Assembly: GCA_964438705.1 (NCBI GenBank)
Contig: CAYTKQ010000010.1
Location: forward strand, 1 to 64,000
Length of the DNA: 64,000 nucleotides
Direction of reading: 5' to 3'
Origin: Christensenella sp964438705
Lineage (GTDB): Bacteria > Bacillota > Clostridia > Christensenellales > Christensenellaceae
Both the position numbers and the translations under genes were made by a program. Below the pieces are notes generated by a model that was not told where the DNA came from, did not search any database, and worked only from the letters and a program-made list of their open reading frames with translations. Of this stretch, positions 17,210 through 25,103 are shown in pieces (position 1 is the stretch's first letter; each line of letters begins with the position of its first letter).

Positions 17210-17836
17210 TCAATCAGCCGGCTCTGTTATATAACATTCGCCGTCTTTTTCATACACCCTGATGCCCATGAAGGCTTCTATGATCCGTTTTTCTGCCGAG
17301 GCAAGATCGCTTGCGCGCAGCACCAGCCGCGCAGTGACCCGTTCCGCGTATTCTGCCTCCACCGCCGCGCCGTATTCGGACGCGATAGACGCCAGCTTGG
17401 AATAATCCGCGTATTCCACCGTGAAGCGCAGAACGACCGCCGGAATGCGCCACTCTTTTTTTGCTTCCGCAAGCGCCTGCGAAACGCTCGTGCCATAGGC
17501 CCGCACAAGGCCGCCCGCACCGAGCAGCGTCCCGCCGAAGTAACGCGTGACCACGGCAAGAATGTTTGTGATCCGGCTGTGCGTCAGCACCTCGAGCATC
17601 GGCGCGCCAGCCGTTCCCTGCGGTTCGCCGTCGTCCGAGCTCTTTTTGAGGTTTGCGCCGATCACCATCGCAGAGCAATGATGCCGCGCGTCATAATGCC
17701 TCTTTTTGATGGCCGCCAGCGCCTGTGCCGCCTCCTGTTCCGTTTCTGCCGGAACGAGGTTACAGATGAACCGCGACTTTTTGACGACGATCTCGTGCTC
17801 CGCCTCCGCGGCAAGGCATAAAAGCGGTTCTTTCAT
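17210..17836 (-). CDS. YigZ/IMPACT family protein
   Basis: This 208-residue cytosolic protein has the IMPACT fold. The N-terminal domain carries the family motifs SRFICNLVPAETEQEA, DDGEPQGTAGAPMLEVL and VVTRYFGGTLLGAGGLVRAYG. A small ferredoxin-like C-terminal domain follows. The molecular role of the family is not settled; translation-related functions have been proposed. It starts 4 bases after the tyrS stop, so it is coupled to tyrosyl-tRNA synthetase, which agrees with a translation link. Confidence 0.9.
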   Translation of the reverse strand: MKEPLLCLAAEAEHEIVVKKSRFICNLVPAETEQEAAQALAAIKKRHYDARHHCSAMVIGANLKKSSDDGEPQGTAGAPMLEVLTHSRITNILAVVTRYFGGTLLGAGGLVRAYGTSVSQALAEAKKEWRIPAVVLRFTVEYADYSKLASIASEYGAAVEAEYAERVTARLVLRASDLASAEKRIIEAFMGIRVYEKDGECYITEPAD

Positions 17837-17840
17837 CTCT

Positions 17841-19070
17841 TTATTTGCGGATCAGGACTTTATGAAACACCTTTTTACCCTTTTTGATCATCGCTTCGCC
17901 GTCCTGAATATCCTCCTCCGTAAGCGTGCGGAACTCGTCGCTCACCTTCTCGCCATTGAGAAGCACGCCGCCCTGTGTGATGAGCCTGCGTCCTTCCCCG
18001 CGCGACTTCGTCAGCCCGCACACGACCATAATATCCAAAAGCTGCGGCGCTGCCTTCCATTGCTCCTCTAAAAGCTCCGTTACCGGAATACTGCCGCCCT
18101 CGGCTGCGCCTCCAAACAGCGCTTCCGCCGCCCGCTGTGCCTCGCGCGCTGCTTCTTCTCCGTGTACCTGTTTTGTTATCTCAAACGCAAGTATCTTTTT
18201 TGCATCATTGATCGCGCTGTCTTTTAGTGCCGACAACCGCTCCACCTCTTCCATCGGCAGGAATGTCAGCAGGGAAAGGCACGTCCTCACGTCCGCGTCC
18301 GCGACGTTCCGCCAATACTGGTAGAACTCATACGGCGAGGTCTTTTCCGGATCGAGCCATACGGCGCCCGATTCCGTCTTGCCCATCTTTTTGCCGTCGC
18401 TTTTCAAAAGCAGCGTGATGGTGAGGCCGTACGCCTCTTTTTGCTCTTTGCGGCGGATGAGGTCCGCGCCCGCGAGGATGTTGGACCACTGGTCGTCCCC
18501 GCCCATCTCCAGCGTGCAGCCGTATTTCCGGTTCAGCACCAGAAAATCGTACGCCTGCATCAGCATATAGTTGAATTCAAAAAATGTAAGGCCTTTTTCC
18601 AGCCTCTCTTTATAGCATCTCGCACCGAGCATGCTGTTGACCGAAAAGCACGTGCCGATCTCCCGCAGGAATTCCACGTAGTTGAGGTCTAAAAGCCAGT
18701 CCGCGTTGTCCACCATCAGCGCCTTATCCTCCGAAAAATCGAGGAACTTGCCGATCTGCTGCCGGAAGCGGTCCGCATTGTGCGCGATCACCTCGCGCGT
18801 CATCATTTTGCGCATATCCGACTTCCCGCTCGGGTCGCCGATCATCGTGGTGCCTCCGCCGATCAAAACGATGGGCACGTGCCCCGCGCGCTGCATGTGC
18901 GCCATTGCCATCAGCTGTACAAAATGCCCCACGTGCAGGCTGTCCGCCGTCGCGTCGAACCCGACGTAAAATTTCACCTGCTCCCTGCCGAGCATCTCTT
19001 TGAGCCCCTCGTGCGTGGTTTGCTTGACAAAGCCTCTTTCCTTTAACGTGTCAAAAACATTTGCTGCCAT
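17841..19070 (-). CDS. tyrS: tyrosyl-tRNA synthetase
   Basis: This 409-residue class I synthetase charges tRNA-Tyr. The HIGH-type motif is HVGH (46-49), the KMSKS-type loop is KMGKT (228-232) and the Tyr pocket includes GGDDQWSNI. The C-terminal residues (about 345-409) form an S4 RNA-binding domain. The length suits the TyrS type common in many bacteria. No T-box leader is visible upstream. Instead a 10-bp inverted repeat lies at 19094-19122, about 25 bases before the start. Confidence 0.95.
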   Translation of the reverse strand: MAANVFDTLKERGFVKQTTHEGLKEMLGREQVKFYVGFDATADSLHVGHFVQLMAMAHMQRAGHVPIVLIGGGTTMIGDPSGKSDMRKMMTREVIAHNADRFRQQIGKFLDFSEDKALMVDNADWLLDLNYVEFLREIGTCFSVNSMLGARCYKERLEKGLTFFEFNYMLMQAYDFLVLNRKYGCTLEMGGDDQWSNILAGADLIRRKEQKEAYGLTITLLLKSDGKKMGKTESGAVWLDPEKTSPYEFYQYWRNVADADVRTCLSLLTFLPMEEVERLSALKDSAINDAKKILAFEITKQVHGEEAAREAQRAAEALFGGAAEGGSIPVTELLEEQWKAAPQLLDIMVVCGLTKSRGEGRRLITQGGVLLNGEKVSDEFRTLTEEDIQDGEAMIKKGKKVFHKVLIRK

Positions 19071-19093
19071 TTATTTAAACTCCTCATGATTTT

Positions 19094-19122
19094 CATATGA
19101 TTTTTGTGTGGGAAATCATATG
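19094..19122. promoter_or_regulatory. perfect inverted repeat between aminotransferase and tyrS
   Basis: CATATGATTT and AAATCATATG are separated by 9 bases in the 56-base gap before tyrS. With no real T run on the minus strand it is a weak terminator candidate. It could be an operator or an mRNA hairpin controlling tyrS. Confidence 0.45.
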
Positions 19123-19126
19123 TCTC

Positions 19127-20296
19127 TCATATAAATTCTCTGATGATCCGCCCCATCTTCTCCACGCCCTTTTCGATGTCCGAGATGGACGGCATGGAAA
19201 AATTCAAGCGCAGCGTGTTTTCATGCCCACCCTCCGCAAAGAAAGGCGGGCCTGATACGAACGCCACATTCTGCGCGACGCATTCTTCAAACAGCTTGCG
19301 CGAATCTACGCCCACCGGAAGCGTCACCCACACAAACAACCCGCCCTGCGGATCGGTGCGTACCGCGCTCTCGGGAAAATAGCGGTCGATCGCGCCGCAC
19401 ATCGCGTCGCGCTGCTTTTTATATTCTTTGCACAGCATCTTTACGTGCTCGTCGTAATAGCCGCGCCTGATAAACTCCATCACCATCGTCTGCGTGAGGT
19501 TTGAGGTGTGCACGTCCGCACCCTGCTTCAAAAGATTGAACTTCGCGATGATATCCTTATGCGCGATTGCGTACCCCACGCGCAGCCCCGGCGAGATCGT
19601 CTTGGAAAAGCTCGACAGCCTGCACACGATGCCCGCGTCGTCAAGCGCCTTGATGCTCAAAAGCGGCTGTCCGCTGTAGCGCAGCTCGCCGTACGGGTCG
19701 TCCTCCAAAATCAGCACGCCGTGCTTTTTACAGATGTCATACACCCTCTGCCGTTTTTTTTCGCTCATCGTGATGCCCGACGGATTTTGAAACGTGGGGA
19801 TCGTATAGAAAAACTTCGGATCATATTGCAGGATCTTCTCTTCCAGCTCCTCTGTGTTCACGCCGTCGTCTTCCAAGGAAACCGTCTTGATTTCCGCATC
19901 CGCGAGACGAAACGTCTGGAGCGCGCCCAAAAACGACGGAGATTCCGCAAGCATCACGTCCCCCGGTTCGATCATCGTGTGCGCAAAAAAGTCGATGCCC
20001 TGCGAAGAACCGGAAATCACGACGAGGTCGTCGTCTTGGTTCATGATGTCCGCGTTCCGTTCCTTCAAAAGCTCGATAAACGCAGCCACGCCAAGCGTAC
20101 CGCCATACTGGAGCACATGCCTGCCGTTTTCCGCAATGATCTCCTCGCTGATCTCCGCCAGCGTCTCAGACGGGAACAGCTCGGGAGAAGGATTTCCTCC
20201 CGCAAAAGAAATCATGCCGGGCACACCGAGCAAGCTGAAAATCTTACGGATCTCGCTTCCGCCTACGCCGTCAAAGCGTTTTGCAAATCGGTACAT
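19127..20296 (-). CDS. PLP-dependent aminotransferase (2-aminoadipate/aromatic type)
   Basis: This 389-residue fold-type I aminotransferase is similar to LysN and KAT-II enzymes but has no N-terminal GntR domain. The PLP lysine is Lys232 in SSFSKTISPGLRVGY. It also has YTIPTFQNPSG and the EDDPYGELRY segment. The exact substrate cannot be read from sequence: aromatic amino acids, 2-aminoadipate or branched-chain substrates are all possible. The ATG at 20296 has AAGGAAAG upstream, and a promoter is at 20330-20357. It may be co-transcribed with tyrS. Confidence 0.88.
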   Translation of the reverse strand: MYRFAKRFDGVGGSEIRKIFSLLGVPGMISFAGGNPSPELFPSETLAEISEEIIAENGRHVLQYGGTLGVAAFIELLKERNADIMNQDDDLVVISGSSQGIDFFAHTMIEPGDVMLAESPSFLGALQTFRLADAEIKTVSLEDDGVNTEELEEKILQYDPKFFYTIPTFQNPSGITMSEKKRQRVYDICKKHGVLILEDDPYGELRYSGQPLLSIKALDDAGIVCRLSSFSKTISPGLRVGYAIAHKDIIAKFNLLKQGADVHTSNLTQTMVMEFIRRGYYDEHVKMLCKEYKKQRDAMCGAIDRYFPESAVRTDPQGGLFVWVTLPVGVDSRKLFEECVAQNVAFVSGPPFFAEGGHENTLRLNFSMPSISDIEKGVEKMGRIIREFI

Positions 20297-20329
20297 CGTT
20301 TCTTTCCTTCCATGCAAATAATGATTCGC

Positions 20330-20357
20330 ATTATATTATATATTTTTTGCAATGCAA
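20330..20357 (-). promoter_or_regulatory. promoter of the aminotransferase gene
   Basis: On the minus strand TTGCAT and TATAAT are separated by 16 bases, in an A/T-rich stretch about 35 bases before the start codon. Confidence 0.6.
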
Positions 20358-20428
20358 ATACAAGGAGAAATCCGCATCTCCCGCGACTTTGGGGGCCATG
20401 AACGGCACTTTTTACAATTTGTTCAAAA

Positions 20429-21955
20429 TCAGTCGGTAACGATCGGCAGCAGGAACTTTCCTTCCCCCGTCTTTTCAAGAATGTCTGTCAGATCGGAATA
20501 CAGCGCATAGAATACCGGGTATTTTCCATCATATTTTTCATCGACAAAAAAACCGCGCAAGCGCACCGGAATATAGTGTCCGTCCGCGTGGCGCAGACGC
20601 AAATAAACGGTGAACGGCTCCTTTGTGACCATCGCTTCATTGAATATTGCAAGCGCGGGCCCCACGTCAGCGGGGTAAAACTGGGAAAGCAGATCGAAGT
20701 TTGGATTGCGCAGCGTCTCGAGCGGCGTTTGCGTAAGCCGCGCGCGCCTTTCATCAAAATAGAGCATTTTAAATCCCTTGGTCAACGCTTCCTCTGCATC
20801 CGTTCCAATCAGCGCAACCTTTGATATCCCGTCCGCAGCCGTATCCATCAATGCCTTCATATCCTTTTCATTGGCACGGAACACAAGGTCGCTGCCCGTC
20901 TTTTCATCATAAATATCGAACGTATTTTTTCCATGCGCTTTGGAAAAATAAAGTGCTTTGTCCGCTTTTTCGTAAAGCTCCGCGTAGTGTGTCCCATCCT
21001 CCGGGAAGATTGCGGCGCCTATGCTTGCCGAAACCCGATACTCCTTCTTCTCGCCATAATATTCACGCCCCAGCTCTTCACATACCTGTGTCAGCTTTTT
21101 CTTCACACGTTCATTGTCTCCGCAGTTTTTCATCAACACGACGAATTCATCCCCGCCGATGCGTCCCAAAATATCTGTATCCCGGAATTGCCTGCGCAGC
21201 TCCGCCGCAAATTCTGTGAGCACAAAATCTCCAAATCCATGCCCAAGATTGTCGTTGATCGCCTTAAAATTATCAATGTCGAACAAAAACAAAGCGTGCC
21301 GGCTTTCCGTTTCCATATCGGCACGAAAGCTCCTCTCGATGAGGTCCTCCGTCGATTTTTTGTTGTAAAGCCCCGTGAGCGAATCTCGCTGCGCCTTTTC
21401 GATCAGCAAAATTTCGCGGTTTTTCTCCGCGTCAATGTTTTGCCGATAGGTAATCATGTGGATGGACTGGTCCGATTTCCAGAAAAATATCTGTGCCGCG
21501 ATGCGCATCCACCGATATGTTTTCCCGTCGTCTGTGAACATGAATTCATAGCTTAGGTTGTAATTCTTTTTCTTATAGTTTTTGATCACATTTTCCGGCG
21601 AAAACGTCTTTAGGTATCCTTCAATATATTCCGGGCTGATCTGCTTTTGCGCAATCACCGTAAGCGCCTCTCCATAAGGCGATTCCTCATGGATCCCAAG
21701 GCTCCTGAAATATTTTTTTGTCCGATCCCCGTAGGCACGGTCATGCGTGACGTCCAGCTCAAAAATGTTTTCGTAAAGCCCCTCCGTCGCCTTGCGCAGA
21801 CGCCTCTGGTATTCGGATTCCTGCGGGTCGCCAATTCCTGCCTGCGTCATCCGCTTTCTGCTCCATATCAGACAAAGCACCAGAATGATCGTGACGGCAA
21901 GCAGCACAAAAACAACAATGCTGTAAAAATCACTTAAGAATCGTGGAAGTCCCAA
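20429..21955 (-). CDS. membrane PAS-GGDEF-PAS diguanylate cyclase-like protein
   Basis: This is a signalling protein of about 508 residues. One N-terminal membrane helix (YSIVVFVLLAVTIILVLCLIW) is followed by a PAS-like domain, a GGDEF domain with intact GRIGGDEFVVLM, and a second PAS-like domain of about 140 residues at the C-terminus. The intact motif predicts synthesis of cyclic di-GMP. A sensor domain after the GGDEF domain is unusual. The start is uncertain: TTG at 21955 has AGAGG 8 bases upstream, while GTG at 21964 overlaps that site. It is transcribed away from the gene at 22186. Confidence 0.85.
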   Translation of the reverse strand: MGLPRFLSDFYSIVVFVLLAVTIILVLCLIWSRKRMTQAGIGDPQESEYQRRLRKATEGLYENIFELDVTHDRAYGDRTKKYFRSLGIHEESPYGEALTVIAQKQISPEYIEGYLKTFSPENVIKNYKKKNYNLSYEFMFTDDGKTYRWMRIAAQIFFWKSDQSIHMITYRQNIDAEKNREILLIEKAQRDSLTGLYNKKSTEDLIERSFRADMETESRHALFLFDIDNFKAINDNLGHGFGDFVLTEFAAELRRQFRDTDILGRIGGDEFVVLMKNCGDNERVKKKLTQVCEELGREYYGEKKEYRVSASIGAAIFPEDGTHYAELYEKADKALYFSKAHGKNTFDIYDEKTGSDLVFRANEKDMKALMDTAADGISKVALIGTDAEEALTKGFKMLYFDERRARLTQTPLETLRNPNFDLLSQFYPADVGPALAIFNEAMVTKEPFTVYLRLRHADGHYIPVRLRGFFVDEKYDGKYPVFYALYSDLTDILEKTGEGKFLLPIVTD

Positions 21956-22092
21956 AACCCGCACCTCTGTCCGGTATCATATTTAATTTTATATTATATT
22001 CCCGCATAGATACCAATACTACACCAAACCATGCACGTTTTTCTTCTTTTGCCCGCCGGTGTTCCATTTTTGATCTCCGCCGCAAAAATATA

Positions 22093-22122
22093 ATGACGCT
22101 CCAGCGCAAAATATGCTATAAT
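22093..22122 (+). promoter_or_regulatory. probable promoter of the scaffold/GGGtGRT operon
   Basis: A TATAAT -10 box at 22117-22122 has a weak ATGACG -35 box 18 bases upstream. An AAGGAGG ribosome binding site follows at about 22168-22174, 11 bases before the ATG. Confidence 0.4.
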
Positions 22123-22185
22123 ATTTTTTGTATGACTTAATATTTTATACTTAAGACAATATTTTTCAAGGAGGTCAAAAATCCC

Positions 22186-22878
22186 ATGCAATACTCAAAA
22201 GAAGTAGAAGAAATGGTATGCGTGAAAAAGGGACCGCACCACGGCCCCGCACCGATACCTGAAGAAGGCAAATGGGTAAAATCCAAACAGATCACTGATA
22301 TCTCCGGTCTCACACACGGCGTAGGCTGGTGCGCGCCTCAGCAGGGCACCTGCAAGCTGACGCTCAACGTGAAGGATGGCATCATTGAGGAAGCGCTCGT
22401 AGAAACGACGGGCTGCTCCGGCATGACGCATTCTGCGGCAATGGCGGGTGAAGCCATCGTCGGCAAGACGCTTCTGGAAGCGCTCAATACCGACCTTGTG
22501 TGCGACGCGATCAACACCGCAATGCGCGAGCTGTTCCTGCAGATCGCTTACGGCAGAACGCAGACGGCGTTTTCCGAAGGCGGGCTTCCCATCGGCGCGG
22601 GTCTTGAAGACCTCGGTAAGGGGCTCCGTTCCCAGGTGGGCACCATCTTCTCCACCAACGAAAAGGGCGTTCGCTATTTAGAGCTTGCCGAGGGGTATAT
22701 CCTCGAAATGGCGCTCGACAAAAACGACGAGGTCATCGGCTACAAGTTCGTGCGCGTGGGCAAAATGCTTGAAGACATCCGCAACGGCGTAGAGCCTAAG
22801 GTTGCGTATGAAAAAAACATCGGTACATACGGCAGATATGAAGACGCGGTCAAATACATCGACCCGCGCAAAGAATAA
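22186..22878 (+). CDS. IscU/NifU-like iron-sulfur scaffold-like protein
   Basis: This 230-residue protein has an IscU/NifU-N-like fold signature: TTGCSGMTHSAAMAGEAIVG, with a Cys in the usual first position after the beta sheet, and GWCAPQQGTC before it. A further Cys is at LVCDAIN. The spacing differs from classical IscU, so the cluster ligands are uncertain. A C-terminal extension of about 80 residues has no match I know. It is followed 14 bases later by the GGGtGRT gene, and the pair recurs together in anaerobic Firmicutes. The joint role is unknown. Confidence 0.8.
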   Translation: MQYSKEVEEMVCVKKGPHHGPAPIPEEGKWVKSKQITDISGLTHGVGWCAPQQGTCKLTLNVKDGIIEEALVETTGCSGMTHSAAMAGEAIVGKTLLEALNTDLVCDAINTAMRELFLQIAYGRTQTAFSEGGLPIGAGLEDLGKGLRSQVGTIFSTNEKGVRYLELAEGYILEMALDKNDEVIGYKFVRVGKMLEDIRNGVEPKVAYEKNIGTYGRYEDAVKYIDPRKE

Positions 22879-22892
22879 GGAGGGCAATCGAT

Positions 22893-23891
22893 ATGGCTAC
22901 ATTTGAAGGTTATGAAAGAAGAATTGCCCAGATCGAAACCTGCATGAAGGAATACGGTTTTTCTTCGCTCGATGAAGTGAAACAGTATACGATCGATACG
23001 GGGCTTGACGTTGACTCTATCGTGCGCGGCATCCAGCCGATCGCTTTTGAAAACGCGATCTGGGCCTATACGCTCGGCGCCGCCATTGCGCTCAAAAAGG
23101 GCTGCGCAAAGGCTTCCGAAGCGGCTTGCGCCATCGGCATCGGCTTGCAGGCGTTCTGCATCCCCGGCTCCGTTGCACAGCAGCGTCTCGTTGGCCTTGG
23201 TCACGGCAACCTCGCCGCAATGCTCCTGGAAGAGCAGACGCGTTGCTTCTGCTTCCTCGCGGGTCACGAATCCTTTGCTGCCGCAGAAGGCGCGATCGGC
23301 ATCGCAAAGACTGCAAACAAGGTGCGCAAGGAAAACCTGCAGGTTATTCTGAACGGCCTTGGCAAGGACGCTGCGATGATCATTTCCCGCATCAATGGCT
23401 TCACGTATGTTGAAACGGAGTATGATTACGCAACCGGCAAATTGAATATCGTTTCCGAAACAAAGTATTCGGACGGCGACCGTTCCAAAGTGCGCTGCTA
23501 CGGCTGCGACGATGTGAGCGAAGGCGTGGCGATCATGCGCCACGAGGGCGTGGACGTTTCCATCACGGGCAACTCCACCAACCCGACGCGTTTCCAGCAT
23601 CCTGTCGCGGGCACCTACAAAAAGTGGGCGATTGAAAACGGCAAAAAATACTTCTCCGTTGCTTCGGGCGGCGGCACGGGCAGAACGCTGCATCCCGACA
23701 ACATGGGGGCCGGTCCGGCTTCGTACGGCATGACGGACACCATGGGCCGTATGCACGGCGACGCGCAGTTCGCGGGCAGCTCCTCCGTTCCGGCGCACGT
23801 TGAAATGATGGGCCTCATCGGCATGGGCAACAACCCCATGGTGGGCGCTTCTGTAGCTGTGGCTGTTGCGGTGGAAGAAGCGGCGAAATAA
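22893..23891 (+). CDS. GGGtGRT protein
   Basis: This 332-residue soluble protein is named for its motif, seen here as SGGGTGRTLHPDNMG. It has Ala/Gly-rich helical segments, several cysteines (CFCFLAG, CYGCDD) and a repeated pattern of small residues near the C-terminus. A ribosome binding site, AAGGAGGG, precedes the ATG. It follows the scaffold-like gene in a two-gene operon that ends at a strong terminator. The family has no established biochemical function. The link to an IscU-like protein suggests binding or use of an Fe-S cluster, which is inference. Confidence 0.85.
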   Translation: MATFEGYERRIAQIETCMKEYGFSSLDEVKQYTIDTGLDVDSIVRGIQPIAFENAIWAYTLGAAIALKKGCAKASEAACAIGIGLQAFCIPGSVAQQRLVGLGHGNLAAMLLEEQTRCFCFLAGHESFAAAEGAIGIAKTANKVRKENLQVILNGLGKDAAMIISRINGFTYVETEYDYATGKLNIVSETKYSDGDRSKVRCYGCDDVSEGVAIMRHEGVDVSITGNSTNPTRFQHPVAGTYKKWAIENGKKYFSVASGGGTGRTLHPDNMGAGPASYGMTDTMGRMHGDAQFAGSSSVPAHVEMMGLIGMGNNPMVGASVAVAVAVEEAAK

Positions 23892-23947
23892 ACGGTTGTA
23901 ACGCCGTTGTTTCCCGGATAAAAAGATTTTCAAAGCGCGATTTGACT

Positions 23948-23994
23948 CAGACACATCATTGTCGGGAAATGCCAATGATGTGTCTGACTTTTTA
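23948..23994 (+). terminator. strong terminator of the GGGtGRT operon
   Basis: A perfect 14-bp stem (23948-23961 with 23973-23986) is followed by ACTTTTTATT. It overlaps the 3' end of the converging gene at 23992. Confidence 0.92.
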
Positions 23995-24741
23995 TTCTCT
24001 GTTTTCCATGAGCCTTTGCGCCCTGATCTTTGCAAATGCCAGCTCCTCGGCTGTTTTGATGGATTGCGTGTGGAGTTCCCGCTCTTTTAACTCCAGCAGC
24101 TCAACCTCTTTGATTGCCTGTTCAACAGTACCTCCGGCGGTTACCGGCTCAAAATTCCGCACCTTATACAGCCAATAGAGTATCAGAAAAAGCAGCACCG
24201 ATGAACAAGTGATCGTCAGCATTTCCGTAAAACTCACGGCATCCATAAAAGAAAAAAGCCACATCAGCGCCGTCCATGCGATCAACACATAGGTCAGCGA
24301 TTTTTTAAACACCTCCGGGAACGTCTTGTGCAGCATAAGGGTCAGAATGATCAGCGTCATGGCCAACGAAACGGAGGATATGCGTGCCAGCAAAATATGC
24401 ACATCCGCCAAAAACAAATTCACCTCCGGACGATAGGGCACAACATTTCCAATCAGCATCGCGTCCGCCGCGACATAAACAAGGATCATGATTTTGGAGG
24501 TCTCGTTTCGTGACACCATCAATATTTGCTTAAAAATGGATGTGAAAAACCTGCAAAACACCAATGCCCAAATCACAAATACAATGTTGTTCCCATACAA
24601 ATTCCCCATGTAGGACATCGACTTTTCAAAGCAATTGTCAAGCGTTCCCATAACGATCGTAAATACAGGGATTACAAGCAGCGCAAAAACACCATACGAC
24701 ACTACAATTTTCTTTGTCTGATTTTGATATTCATTTTTCAT
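23992..24741 (-). CDS. six-helix membrane protein with C-terminal coiled-coil-like tail
   Basis: This integral membrane protein of about 249 residues has six hydrophobic segments in the first 190 residues. A hydrophilic helical tail of about 60 residues, rich in Glu, Leu and Lys, follows (VEQAIKEVELLELKERELH). The tail could be a coiled coil or an output linker. No family is recognised. The start is uncertain: the ATG at 24741 has AGGAG 14 bases upstream, which is far, and a GTG at 24771 would extend it by ten residues. Confidence 0.6.
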   Translation of the reverse strand: MKNEYQNQTKKIVVSYGVFALLVIPVFTIVMGTLDNCFEKSMSYMGNLYGNNIVFVIWALVFCRFFTSIFKQILMVSRNETSKIMILVYVAADAMLIGNVVPYRPEVNLFLADVHILLARISSVSLAMTLIILTLMLHKTFPEVFKKSLTYVLIAWTALMWLFSFMDAVSFTEMLTITCSSVLLFLILYWLYKVRNFEPVTAGGTVEQAIKEVELLELKERELHTQSIKTAEELAFAKIRAQRLMENRE

Positions 24742-24771
24742 TGCATTTGTTTTTACTCCTAAAAGTACCAC

Positions 24772-25069
24772 AGCGATGATCTTTTTTTTACCTCTTTTAT
24801 ATTACTTCTCCCTGGATGTATTTGTTATGTGCTCCATGCACCCGTATATCATTTATGCTACCACAAAACAAAGCAACTGCACATTCGACTTTTTGACCTC
24901 AAAAAGTCTGAGTGCTTTTGCTTTGTTATTTCGTTCTTTTTTAGCCTTGAACCTCCCTGCGCATGTTGCTCGCCGCATCCCCGGCCAATGCTGCGCCCGG
25001 TGCATTCGATGCATGCGGCAGATCACATCAACTTCCGCCTTACTCTCAGAAGAGAGCGAGAAAAATCGC
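24772..25069. other. intergenic region with one hairpin
   Basis: No gene is supported here. The notable element is a perfect 10-bp inverted repeat at 24887-24908 (GACTTTTTGA with its complement, 2-base loop). The rest is A/T-rich and probably holds the promoter of the membrane-protein gene, which I cannot place with confidence. Confidence 0.4.
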
Positions 25070-25103
25070 AAAAAAGCCGGGATTCAAATTCCCGACTCTT
25101 TTT
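25070..25103 (-). terminator. terminator of the GGDEF-EAL gene
   Basis: A stem of about 13 bp with one mismatch overlaps the last codons of the gene at 25084 and is followed on the minus strand by a run of T. The gene's final codons form one arm of the hairpin. Confidence 0.85.

Noticed and set aside
19071..19126. T-box riboswitch before tyrS (and before pheS or thrS)
   Set aside because: Leaders are too short and no T-box core sequence or specifier stem is visible. Only a simple inverted repeat precedes tyrS.
22740..24035. 431-codon minus-strand ORF
   Set aside because: It lies antisense to the GGGtGRT gene and has the Arg/His/Ala-rich composition of a shadow frame.
25080..25096. tRNA T-arm-like CGGGA-TTCAAAT-TCCCG
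   Set aside because: No acceptor, D or anticodon arm fits around it. It is the terminator hairpin of the GGDEF-EAL gene.
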